A DNA stretch of 51,621 nt, taken from Helicobacter sp. (lineage in GTDB: Bacteria > Campylobacterota > Campylobacteria > Campylobacterales > Helicobacteraceae). The stretch covers positions 1 through 51,621 of the forward strand of contig JARHYT010000026.1 of NCBI GenBank assembly GCA_029264775.1, given 5' to 3'. Below the pieces are notes generated by a model. The model made no database searches. It had not been told where the DNA came from and saw only the letters and a list, made by a program, of their open reading frames with translations. Below, piece after piece: positions 9,405 through 17,735 of this stretch. Within the stretch, counting starts at the first letter, position 1. Each line of letters starts with the position of its first letter. The position numbers were made by a program, and so were the translations under genes.

Positions 9405-10553
9405 TTATATGCAATCAATATCGTTTGCATGAAATGCTTTGAATATTTTTAACATTTCTTTATGTTCCACTATATCATGCACCCTTATAATATCTGCCCC
9501 ATTTTGCAATGCCATAAAATGCGTAAGTAAAGTTGCTTCTAAATATCTTTTATTTGTGTTTTTGTCATTAGTTTCTAATATTTTTGCTAAAAAACTTTTA
9601 TGACTTGCACCTATCAATAGAGGTTTTTTAAAATATTTAAAATGTGATATTTTTGAGATTAATTCTATATTTTGTTGCATATTTTTTGAAAAACCTATAC
9701 CAACATCAAGTATAATATTTTTACAATGGTTTTGGCTAAGATACGAAAGTTTTTGCTCAAAAAATCCACTTATATCTAATATCAAATTTTTATAAGTACA
9801 ATTATCTTGCATATTGCTCGGTTCACCTTGTATATGCGTTAGTATGTATGTTACATGTGGATTTGATTGCAATACCTCTATCATATTTTCTGGTTTTCCA
9901 CTTACATCATTTATGATCTTAAATCCATTGTCAATTGCAATTTGTGCTGTTTCCTTATTGTATGTATCTATACTAAATTTTGTGTTTGTTTTTATATTCT
10001 TTACTTCTTTAAAAATATCTTTTAATCTATTTATTTCAATATCTGAGTTTATAAGAGAGCTTCCGGGTTTAGTGCTTACCGCACCTATATCTATTATATC
10101 TGTTTTTAGCTCTACATATTTATGTATCATTTCTATTGCTTGTTTGCTATTAAATTCTTCATAAAAGCTATTAGAATCTACATTTATAATACCCATAAGT
10201 TTTTTGCTATCCGTTCTATTTGTTTGTAAAAACCTATTTAACTCTTTTGCTATTGCCTTTAGCCCAAATGGTTGCATACGCATTTTCATAATTAATAATT
10301 TAAGTGCTTTTGGTGTGCCATATAACAAGCAGTCATAGTGTGTTTTTTTACATAGTACAGCATCTCTTGGCGTTACAAGCTCTGCTCCGTTGCTTAATGC
10401 ATCTTGTTTTAGAATCTGCATGGCTTGTATTTTCAAATTCTCAATCTTAAAACCTAAGATTTGTGTTTTATCCTTCATGATTGCATAGCCGATATTATCT
10501 GGTTCAATCAATTTCATTTCTTCATTCAGATTTTTTATTCTTTCTAGTCTCAT
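9405..10553 (-). CDS. folP: Dihydropteroate synthase
   Basis: Condenses p-aminobenzoate with the pterin pyrophosphate in folate synthesis; target of sulfonamides. The TIM-barrel core starts near residue 120 with MGIINVDSNSF, a variant of the usual INVTPDSF, followed by DIIDIGAVSTKPGS, FSIDTYN, INDVSG and a closing RVHDI. The first ~115 residues are an extension outside the classical domain, which I recall also in Helicobacter homologues, so the 382-residue length is expected here. The gene follows holB by 5 bases and is the last of the rppH-lysC-hobA-holB-folP run. Confidence 0.93.
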   Translation of the reverse strand: MRLERIKNLNEEMKLIEPDNIGYAIMKDKTQILGFKIENLKIQAMQILKQDALSNGAELVTPRDAVLCKKTHYDCLLYGTPKALKLLIMKMRMQPFGLKAIAKELNRFLQTNRTDSKKLMGIINVDSNSFYEEFNSKQAIEMIHKYVELKTDIIDIGAVSTKPGSSLINSDIEINRLKDIFKEVKNIKTNTKFSIDTYNKETAQIAIDNGFKIINDVSGKPENMIEVLQSNPHVTYILTHIQGEPSNMQDNCTYKNLILDISGFFEQKLSYLSQNHCKNIILDVGIGFSKNMQQNIELISKISHFKYFKKPLLIGASHKSFLAKILETNDKNTNKRYLEATLLTHFMALQNGADIIRVHDIVEHKEMLKIFKAFHANDIDCI

Positions 10554-10558
10554 TAATT

Positions 10559-11251
10559 TTACCTCTTAACAAGTGATAATAAAATAGGCAAAATTGCAAA
10601 ATGCACACTTTGCTTGCTGTGTAATGCCTTGATTGCTAAATCAAATCTTTCTAATTTTTCTTCATTTAGAAAAATATTATTTTGTGCAATACATTGCAAT
10701 ATTTGTGCCAATATGATTCTGCCTTTTTCATGTGTTGTATTTTCTTTTTCTAGCTTTTTTATGTAGTTATAAATAACAGGTATATTCAAACGCGTAATAT
10801 CAAGCTCGAAATCTTCTAAATTTTTTTTATTTTTTTTATTAAAGACAACAAGGCGGGAAAGTATAGTTGGCATCAATTTATTTCTAGTGTCAATATGTAG
10901 CATAAATATAATGTGCGGTGGTGGTTCTTCTAGTATTTTTAGTAACGCATTTTGTGCAAATTTATTATACGAATATGCAAATATGGCTACTATTGTGTCT
11001 TTATGTGTTGCTATATGTGCTTCTTGTATAATCTCATGAACATGATTAATTTTTAGCTCTTCTTCTTCAAAAATTTTTAGAAATTCTCTATCATGGGTAT
11101 TTTTTAAATAATTTATTTCTTTTTGAAAATCATTTGTTATTATGATGCAAGATTTTTTAAAGGTTGATATAAATTCATGATTTATTTTATTTGGCGCATG
11201 GAATCTATTTTGTGATTCTGTAATATTATTTTCTTTATAATATTCTTGCAT
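10559..11251 (-). CDS. holB: DNA polymerase III delta' subunit-like protein
   Basis: Clamp-loader subunit that helps place the sliding clamp on DNA. The family signature is the block NALLKILEEPPPHIIFML followed by PTILSRLVVF, which matches the second half of the AAA+ module including the conserved SR. The N-terminal Walker A region is missing, as in the short delta' proteins of Helicobacter, giving only 230 residues. Identification is helped by position: hobA ends 8 bases before it and folP starts 5 bases after it. It would act with DnaX and HolA encoded elsewhere. Confidence 0.87.
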   Translation of the reverse strand: MQEYYKENNITESQNRFHAPNKINHEFISTFKKSCIIITNDFQKEINYLKNTHDREFLKIFEEEELKINHVHEIIQEAHIATHKDTIVAIFAYSYNKFAQNALLKILEEPPPHIIFMLHIDTRNKLMPTILSRLVVFNKKNKKNLEDFELDITRLNIPVIYNYIKKLEKENTTHEKGRIILAQILQCIAQNNIFLNEEKLERFDLAIKALHSKQSVHFAILPILLSLVKR

Positions 11252-11259
11252 GAAAAACC

Positions 11260-11817
11260 TTATACATTTTCAATATCAAATTCACCACATATACCTGAAA
11301 AAAGTGTTTGCTCAAAGATTCTATATGCTTGCAAAAGTTTAAAATCAAGATTACAATCATTTGATTGTAGCGTAAATGAATGTTCTAGCGAATCATCAAG
11401 CACCCACAAAAAAGATTCTCTCAACTCAAGAGAAAATTCTGCTAATACGCTATCACTTTTGCCTATATACCACATTGCATAACTTTGATAAGACATATCA
11501 AGTATATCCTTTACGGCATCTGTTTGATTTGCTTCTAATAGATTTATCAAATGGGAATCAAGCCCATATACTGGAACAAATGGACGATTCGCTTCACTAT
11601 TATTCAAGTTATTTAATATGTAGTGTTTTAACCATAGCCTTTTTGAATCTACACAAAGCAAGAATGTACCACCATTTATTATAAACGATATTGCCTTTGT
11701 TACAAGTGGTGTCCAAGTATCACGCATAAGCTCTAACCATTGCAATGGCATGCGATTTATATTTTCGACATCTTTTCTTAAAGCATGCATCATCCATTCA
11801 TTAACATTTCGTATCAC
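11260..11817 (-). CDS. hobA: DnaA-binding initiation factor HobA
   Basis: HobA binds domain I-II of DnaA and promotes orderly DnaA assembly at the origin; it is the Campylobacterota counterpart of DiaA. The protein is 185 residues, close to the known ~180, and begins IRNVNEWMMHALRKD, with a compact SIS-like alpha/beta pattern. The start is a GTG at 11817 with AGGGAA just upstream; the nearby ATG is out of frame. It sits between lysC and holB, the place I recall for H. pylori HP1230. The call rests on this neighbourhood, length and residue pattern, not on a search. Confidence 0.85.
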   Translation of the reverse strand: MIRNVNEWMMHALRKDVENINRMPLQWLELMRDTWTPLVTKAISFIINGGTFLLCVDSKRLWLKHYILNNLNNSEANRPFVPVYGLDSHLINLLEANQTDAVKDILDMSYQSYAMWYIGKSDSVLAEFSLELRESFLWVLDDSLEHSFTLQSNDCNLDFKLLQAYRIFEQTLFSGICGEFDIENV

Positions 11818-11835
11818 ATGATTCCCTAAATTTAG

Positions 11836-13077
11836 TTATTTGTCTAGCTCGTAAGCTGCATGCAACACTCTGACGCTAAGCTCTGCATATTTTAAATCAA
11901 TTAACATTGATATTTTAATTTCGCTTGTACTTATCATGCGTATATTGATATTGTCTTTTGCCATTGCTTGAAAAGCTTTCGTTGCTACACCGCTATGACT
12001 TTTCATACCAACTCCAACAATGGATACTATTGCAACCTCATTATCATAATCTATAAAATCTGCATTAGAATTAAATTCTTCTAATGTAATTTTTGCTTTT
12101 TCTAATTCATTTTGAGGTACGGTAAAGTCGAGATTTGTTTTAGAATCCCTCCCTATGGTTTGTACTATCATATCAACATTTATATTCGCATCTGATAGTT
12201 TTCCAAATAACTCTGCTGCAATACCCGGTTTATCCTTAATGCCACTTAGACTAACTCTTGCTTGATTTTTATCTAAAGCTATACCGCTTACAATAGGTTT
12301 TTCCATAATTTCATCCTCTTTTGTTATTAAAGTACCAATATCATCACTAAAACTACTTTTTGCATAGATTGGGACATTTAGCTTCTTTGCAAGTTCTACT
12401 GAACGAGTAAGCAACACCTTTGCCCCCATGCTAGATAACTCTAACATTTCATCGTAACTTATTTTATCTATTTTTTTTGCCTTTGATTCTATGCGTGGAT
12501 CTGTTGTATAAATCCCATCCACATCGCTATATATTTCACATAGATCCGATTTCAAAGCTCCTGCTAATGCAACTGCTGATAAATCACTTCCACCCCTTCC
12601 AAGCGTAGTAATCTCACCCTCACTACTTAAACCTTGAAAACCCGTTACAACAACAATATACCCTTCATCTAATAATCTAAAAATATTATTTGTATCAATG
12701 TGTTGTATTCTTGCTTTTGTATGGTTAGAATCTGTTTTAATGCCAGCTTGTCTGCCATTGAGAGATATTGACTTTAGCCCCCTTGCATTTAAAGCTATGC
12801 TTAGTAAAGCAGCACTAATTTGCTCACCACTGCTTAATGCCATATCTAAATCTCTTTCGTTTGGTGTAGGTGTAAAATATTTTCCATAATTTAATATTTC
12901 GTCTGTTACACCGCTCATAGCCGATACAACGACTACCAATTTATTCTTTTCTTTTGTTTTCAATTTATTATCTGAGTTCTTTATTGCATGTATAGAATCC
13001 TCAATTCTTTTTGCAACATTTTGGATTCTCTCTGTACTGCCCATGCTTGTGCCACCATATTTTTGAACAATCAACAT
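11836..13077 (-). CDS. lysC: Aspartate kinase
   Basis: Phosphorylates aspartate, the first step toward lysine, diaminopimelate, threonine and methionine, and so feeds MurE in the cell-wall path. The kinase domain opens with VQKYGGTSMGS (residues 4-14), continues with VVVVSAMSG and FTPTPNERD, and closes with TLGRGGSDLSA and DVDGIYTTDPR. Two ACT regulatory domains fill residues ~265-413, suggesting feedback inhibition by lysine or threonine. Length 413 is usual for a monofunctional enzyme. The start overlaps the rppH stop by one base (TAATG), which indicates translational coupling. Confidence 0.97.
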   Translation of the reverse strand: MLIVQKYGGTSMGSTERIQNVAKRIEDSIHAIKNSDNKLKTKEKNKLVVVVSAMSGVTDEILNYGKYFTPTPNERDLDMALSSGEQISAALLSIALNARGLKSISLNGRQAGIKTDSNHTKARIQHIDTNNIFRLLDEGYIVVVTGFQGLSSEGEITTLGRGGSDLSAVALAGALKSDLCEIYSDVDGIYTTDPRIESKAKKIDKISYDEMLELSSMGAKVLLTRSVELAKKLNVPIYAKSSFSDDIGTLITKEDEIMEKPIVSGIALDKNQARVSLSGIKDKPGIAAELFGKLSDANINVDMIVQTIGRDSKTNLDFTVPQNELEKAKITLEEFNSNADFIDYDNEVAIVSIVGVGMKSHSGVATKAFQAMAKDNINIRMISTSEIKISMLIDLKYAELSVRVLHAAYELDK

Positions 13078-13586
13078 TAAATGTATCCTTCTTTCTTAAA
13101 ATAATTTAATACTTCTATATATATATGTTTTTTAAATTTTGTAACTTTTTTAAGAAGTTTATCAAAATTTACAAATTCGTATCTGGCAAACTCTGGAACT
13201 TTAGTCTTTATGTCAATTGCTGCATTTAATTTCAATTTTACCAAGAAATATTTTTGCTGTTGTCCCTTGTATGGTTTCATTTTTTGCATAACTCTTTTTG
13301 GAAAATCATATCTTACCCATGTAGGATATTCCGCAATAATTTCTATATCATTAGTTCCAATTTCTTCTTTTAGTTCTCTAAAAAGTGCATCTGTTGGGCT
13401 TTCGCCTTTATCTATACCGCCTTGTGGAAATTGCCATACATTCTTTAAATCGCTTCTTTCTGCAATAAAAAATTCGCATACTTTTGGATATTCATGTGAT
13501 AATATTATTGCTGCCACATTTAGTCTATATGACTTGTTGTTGCTGATATTATCCATTGCATCAAAGCCATTTTTCACTTTATCCAC
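13077..13586 (-). CDS. rppH: RNA pyrophosphohydrolase (Nudix)
   Basis: Removes pyrophosphate from 5'-triphosphate mRNA ends and so starts mRNA decay; also described as NudH/InvA. The Nudix box is intact from G56 to G77: GGIDKGES, then FRELKEEIGT. Preceding WQFPQGG and the YFLV strand match the RppH subgroup. The frame starts at a GTG at 13586, about 20 bases after a predicted transcription start; the ATG at 13556 would give a protein closer in length to the H. pylori homologue but lacks a ribosome site. It heads the operon with lysC, hobA, holB and folP. Confidence 0.92.
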   Translation of the reverse strand: MDKVKNGFDAMDNISNNKSYRLNVAAIILSHEYPKVCEFFIAERSDLKNVWQFPQGGIDKGESPTDALFRELKEEIGTNDIEIIAEYPTWVRYDFPKRVMQKMKPYKGQQQKYFLVKLKLNAAIDIKTKVPEFARYEFVNFDKLLKKVTKFKKHIYIEVLNYFKKEGYI

Positions 13587-13613
13587 TACAATATACCTTA
13601 ATTTTTTTATGCG

Positions 13614-13622
13614 ATTATAACA
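13614..13622 (-). promoter_or_regulatory. Extended -10 promoter for the rppH-lysC-hobA-holB-folP operon
   Basis: On the minus strand the sequence reads TGTTATAAT, that is TG-N-TATAAT, a full extended -10 box. The start of transcription would fall near 13607, giving a leader of about 20 bases before the GTG of rppH. Confidence 0.65.
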
Positions 13623-13779
13623 TTTTGAAATCTACTATTGGTAATTATTATCCTACATATTGTAAAATTTTGTTCGTTTTTTAAAATATTATGACTTGGG
13701 AATCATTTTTGCTAATGTAAAACCTACTCATGATTTATTCATGTGAATATAGTTTATATATTTGTTTTGGGGTATATGT

Positions 13780-14979
13780 GTGATTAAAAAAATTGCTTTT
13801 TTCGTTGGTGCGTCTTTTTTAAGCGTATTTTGTTTGGCTGATTCAGATAGTATTGATTTTCAAGAATATAGTATGTATATACCAACTTCAAACCAGCTTT
13901 TTAATAAATTTAATATTACTACTATCAATGCGTTTAATATACCATCTGAATATATGGCAACATTAAAGGCAGAGGGAAGATTGCTAGATGTTGATACTAC
14001 AAAGTGGAAATATCTTACAAGGCAGTATGAAAATGGATATGAATACATACCAATACTTAGGAAGATGTTAGCTGATGCTGATGTGCCACAAGAATTTTTA
14101 TTTTTAGCTATGGCTGAATCTGAGTTTAAATCTCAAGCTTTAAGCTCAAAAAAGGCTGCTGGTATTTGGCAATTAATGCCTGCAACAGCAAAGGAGTTAG
14201 GCTTAGTTATAAATGATTACATAGATGAAAGACAAGATCCTATTAAAAGTACGCAAGCAGCAATAAAGTATCTTAGATACTTGTATAATGCTACTGGTAA
14301 ATGGTATCTTGCTGCGATGGCTTATAATTGTGGTTTGGGTAGATTAAATAGGGCAATAAATGATGCACAAAGCAATAATATAGAGATTCTACTAGACGAA
14401 GAGGCACAATACTTACCTCTTGAAACTAGGAATTATTTGAGAAAGATTATGTCTATGTCTTTGGCATTTTCTAATGCACATGAATTAAAACAAGCTGATA
14501 AGGAATATATTTTAAATAGAGGGGCTGGAGATTCTTTAGTTATTGTTAATGTAAAATCTGGTAATTCTTTGGCAAATATAGCTAAAGGTGCAAATATGAG
14601 TTTAAGTGCATTTAAAAACTATAATAGGCATTTTAAATATGATTTTGTTCCACCCGGTCAAAAAGAGTATCAAGTTTATTTACCTTATGATAAGTTAAGT
14701 TATTTTAAGCAAAATTTTAAAGATTCCATTGATATGAAATCTTATTTTGTAGTTTATCGTGTTAAAAAAGGTGATAATCTGTCTGTGATTGCTAAAAAAT
14801 ATAATATTTCTATTGGACAAATAAAACAATTAAATTCATTAAAGACAAATATTATTTCGGTTAATCAAAAACTTATGTTGCCAGTTGTTAATGCAAGTAA
14901 GAATAATAAATCAATAAAGGGTAATATTGTGATACAAAACAATTATGCTAATATGAACAACAAAAAAGCTAGGAGTTAA
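13780..14979 (+). CDS. mltD: Membrane-bound lytic transglycosylase with LysM domains
   Basis: Cleaves the MurNAc-GlcNAc bond of peptidoglycan in the periplasm. An N-terminal signal segment (KKIAFFVGASFLSVFCLA) precedes the SLT domain, with catalytic Glu near residue 113 in AMAESEF, then AAGIWQLMPATA and AYNCGLGR. Two LysM-like wall-binding repeats follow at about 250-295 and 325-370 (YRVKKGDNLSVIAKKYN in the second). I use the GTG at 13780 preceded by a GGGG site, not the in-frame TTG at 13762. rlpA starts 4 bases after its stop with its ribosome site inside the end of this gene, so the two are coupled; I recall the same pair in H. pylori (HP1572/HP1571). Confidence 0.93.
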   Translation: MIKKIAFFVGASFLSVFCLADSDSIDFQEYSMYIPTSNQLFNKFNITTINAFNIPSEYMATLKAEGRLLDVDTTKWKYLTRQYENGYEYIPILRKMLADADVPQEFLFLAMAESEFKSQALSSKKAAGIWQLMPATAKELGLVINDYIDERQDPIKSTQAAIKYLRYLYNATGKWYLAAMAYNCGLGRLNRAINDAQSNNIEILLDEEAQYLPLETRNYLRKIMSMSLAFSNAHELKQADKEYILNRGAGDSLVIVNVKSGNSLANIAKGANMSLSAFKNYNRHFKYDFVPPGQKEYQVYLPYDKLSYFKQNFKDSIDMKSYFVVYRVKKGDNLSVIAKKYNISIGQIKQLNSLKTNIISVNQKLMLPVVNASKNNKSIKGNIVIQNNYANMNNKKARS

Positions 14980-14983
14980 TAAG

Positions 14984-16798
14984 TTGAGAGTTGTTTATAA
15001 AAGTAAAAATTCTATTATACATTTTACATTTGTTATATTTAGTGTATCTTTATTTATAGCTTGTGCCCCAGAAAGTAAGTATTTGGGTGGTTTAGGTGCT
15101 TTTAAGGGCTATGAATCTGCTGATGCCTATAGAAATAAGGATATAAAATACAATCATGATTACAACAAAATGCCAAAATCTAGTTTTAGTAGTTCTCTTG
15201 TAGCAAATGATAGAGATAATGTAAAACAGACATCTCAACATGTTAGTAACAATAAAGGCTATGAAAAATCGCCTACGAAAACAAATAGTATAAATTCTAG
15301 TATTCGATCTAGTAATTATGAATCACCAGTTCAAGGTAATGGTAGTTTTAAACCTACCAAGTCTTTGTTAGATGGTATGCGTGATAGTGAAGCCATACAA
15401 AGGGCTACTATGAAACCATATACGGTCAGAGGAAAAACTTATAGACCGCATCCAGTAAAAGTTGGAGATAGCTTTGATGGTATTGCTAGTTGGTATGGTC
15501 CGGATTTTCATGCTAGGGCTACATCTAATGGTGAAACATACAACATGCATGCACATACAGCAGCAAATAAAACATTACCTATGAATACTATTGTAAAGGT
15601 TTATAATAAAGATAATGGTAAAATAACATATGTAAGGATTAATGATAGAGGACCATTTGTTGAAGGACGCATAATAGATTTATCTAATGTTGCTGCAAAA
15701 GATATTGAAATGGTTGGTAAAGGTATTGCTAATGTTAGAATAGAGGTTGTTGGTTTTGGTGGTAATTTGCAAAATAATACACCACCAAAAGATTCTAACA
15801 CTGCTAAAACACAATCTGTAAATAAAAATACAGAAAACACACAATATAAGAATAATAGGATTAATAATTCAACAAATAACGAAAACTATACTATAAGCAA
15901 GCAAGAACACAGACAAGATCTAAACAACAAACCTGATGATAAACCATATGACAATAGTAGTTATGCTGTTTTAACAAGCAAGCCGACAAATAGTTATAAT
16001 GAGATTTCAAATAAACAAAATTATGCAAACAATGTAAAAGAACAAGGTAAAATGCAATCTAATACAAGAACAAATGATTTATACAATGATTCCAATGGAG
16101 TGGCACAGGATAAATCCAAATTTATGCAAAATGAATCAACAGATAAACAAAATATGCCAAATGATACAAACGATACCAAAATAGATTCTAAGGAATCTTC
16201 AGATAATAGTGAATCTTTGATTGCTACAGTAGAGGAATTACCACCATTTTTAGATGATAAACCAAAACAAATTAAAAGTGAAGTAAAAGATAAAAAAGAA
16301 ACTAAAGATAATAACAAAACAAAGCAAGATGAATATATGCTAAAGGAAACACCAAGATACATAGATAGTGAGGATTCTATGAGAAATCTTGATGATGCAG
16401 TGCAAAAATTGAGAGATTCAACAAATAATATATCTAAAAATACTCAAAATGATATTAAAAACGCATTAGATTCTATACCTTCTAATAATGAACAGCAAAA
16501 GCAACCTATTGAAGTTGAAAAAGAACAGCCAAAGCACGATTCCAATCCACAAGAAATAAAACAAAATATAGGTAAGTTTATGGTTTCTTTGAATGTATTT
16601 AGCAGTATGGATAGAGCCCAACATTTTAAACAAGAAAGTTCTGCAATGATAAAAGATAAGCCATATACAATAGATATTGTATCTACTTCACAAGGCTTGT
16701 ATCGCGTTGCTTTGCGTGGATTTAAAACACATGATGAAGCAAAGGAATTTATTACACATAATAGCATTACAGGGCATGTTGTAGAAGAAGGTAAATAG
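14984..16798 (+). CDS. rlpA: RlpA-family septal lipoprotein with very long linker
   Basis: RlpA proteins act at the septum; some are lytic transglycosylases for glycan strands lacking stem peptides. The TTG start has AGGAG upstream, inside the end of mltD. A signal peptide ends at lipobox FIAC with C27 as the lipidation site. The double-psi beta-barrel is near residues 160-255 (GIASWYGPDFHARATSNGE, RINDRGPF, DLSNVAAK). The last ~75 residues form a SPOR domain that binds denuded glycan. Between them is a ~270-residue stretch very rich in Asn, Lys, Asp, Gln and Ser, without hydrophobic structure. The total of 604 residues is about twice the ~315 of the H. pylori protein. Confidence 0.92.
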   Translation: MRVVYKSKNSIIHFTFVIFSVSLFIACAPESKYLGGLGAFKGYESADAYRNKDIKYNHDYNKMPKSSFSSSLVANDRDNVKQTSQHVSNNKGYEKSPTKTNSINSSIRSSNYESPVQGNGSFKPTKSLLDGMRDSEAIQRATMKPYTVRGKTYRPHPVKVGDSFDGIASWYGPDFHARATSNGETYNMHAHTAANKTLPMNTIVKVYNKDNGKITYVRINDRGPFVEGRIIDLSNVAAKDIEMVGKGIANVRIEVVGFGGNLQNNTPPKDSNTAKTQSVNKNTENTQYKNNRINNSTNNENYTISKQEHRQDLNNKPDDKPYDNSSYAVLTSKPTNSYNEISNKQNYANNVKEQGKMQSNTRTNDLYNDSNGVAQDKSKFMQNESTDKQNMPNDTNDTKIDSKESSDNSESLIATVEELPPFLDDKPKQIKSEVKDKKETKDNNKTKQDEYMLKETPRYIDSEDSMRNLDDAVQKLRDSTNNISKNTQNDIKNALDSIPSNNEQQKQPIEVEKEQPKHDSNPQEIKQNIGKFMVSLNVFSSMDRAQHFKQESSAMIKDKPYTIDIVSTSQGLYRVALRGFKTHDEAKEFITHNSITGHVVEEGK

Positions 16799-16808
16799 TT
16801 TAATTATA

Positions 16809-17660
16809 ATGCCTAGATTCCATAAAATTTATCTTGAGATAAGCGATATTTGCAAACTTAAATGTACTTTTTGCACACCAAAGAAAGAACAAAGAGGCAT
16901 AATGCCTATTGATCTGTTTCAGTCTATTGTATCACAGGTTGCGATTCATACCAACTTGGTTAGTTTGCATGTATTAGGAGATCCTCTATGTATATCTAAT
17001 ATTGATTCTTATATAAAGATCGCTAAACACTCACATTTAAAGCTTGATATCGTTAGCAGTGGAGTGTTTTTACAAAAAGAACATTTTGAAATATTGTGTG
17101 ATAAGGCAGTTCATCAAGTTAGCTTTTCTCTTGACGCTTTTTATGATAACAGCAAGTATAATATGAAATTTAATAAATCACAAGAAGTGTATTTAAATAT
17201 GTTGATGGATTTTTATTACTATGCTAGAAAACATGCACCAAATTTATATATAAATCTGCGACTTTTTAATAACTATGATTATTCTATATTGCTTGATAAA
17301 TTCAAAGGCTATATATTTCAAAATGAAAAAAGGCGTATAAGACTTGATAAGAATCTTTTTTTACGCTTTCATAAGGCATTTAAATGGTACAATAAAAGTA
17401 AATCCAATATAGATATATTAAGTAAAGACACAAAAAAGCCTTATTGTCTTGGTGGCATTAAGCAATTAGCAATACTTGCAAGTGGAATTGTAGTGCCTTG
17501 TTGCATAGATGCCAATGCTTTAATCCCTCTTGGCAATATTAATTTTCAAACATTTAAGGAAATATTAGAATCTAAAATATTTATTGAGTTTCAAAAAGCA
17601 CAGCATTCACATGTAAATCTACCTATGATTTGTAAAACATGTGTTTTTCGTGGTGTTTAG
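16809..17660 (+). CDS. Radical SAM/SPASM-domain protein, substrate unknown
   Basis: A radical SAM enzyme of 283 residues. The cluster-binding CxxxCxxC is at C15, C19 and C22 (CKLKCTFC), preceded by YLEISDI. A typical barrel pattern follows (SLHVLGDPL, DIVSSG, VSFSLDA). The C-terminal part has GIVVPCCIDA, LGNIN and ICKTCVFRG, cysteines placed as in a SPASM domain that holds auxiliary iron-sulfur clusters. SPASM enzymes often modify peptides or mature enzymes, but no precursor peptide or partner is recognisable nearby. It follows rlpA by 10 bases and is probably co-transcribed. Homologues of this general type are common in Campylobacterota; the function is not known to me. Confidence 0.8.
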   Translation: MPRFHKIYLEISDICKLKCTFCTPKKEQRGIMPIDLFQSIVSQVAIHTNLVSLHVLGDPLCISNIDSYIKIAKHSHLKLDIVSSGVFLQKEHFEILCDKAVHQVSFSLDAFYDNSKYNMKFNKSQEVYLNMLMDFYYYARKHAPNLYINLRLFNNYDYSILLDKFKGYIFQNEKRRIRLDKNLFLRFHKAFKWYNKSKSNIDILSKDTKKPYCLGGIKQLAILASGIVVPCCIDANALIPLGNINFQTFKEILESKIFIEFQKAQHSHVNLPMICKTCVFRGV

Positions 17661-17695
17661 GTATTTTTGTGTTATGTAATAATTTAATTTTTAGC

Positions 17696-17701
17696 TATAA
17701 T
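17696..17701 (+). promoter_or_regulatory. -10 box before the methylase-like gene
   Basis: A perfect TATAAT lies in the 75-base space after the radical SAM gene, about 35 bases before the TTG start of the next gene. It suggests that this gene has its own promoter. Confidence 0.5.
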
Positions 17702-17735
17702 TTCACGCTAAGAAACTAAGTTTATAAGGTTTGTT

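Noticed and set aside
16021-16767. Long minus-strand open frames opposite rlpA
   Set aside because: They are shadows of the low-complexity Asn/Lys/Asp-rich linker; no ribosome sites or family features.
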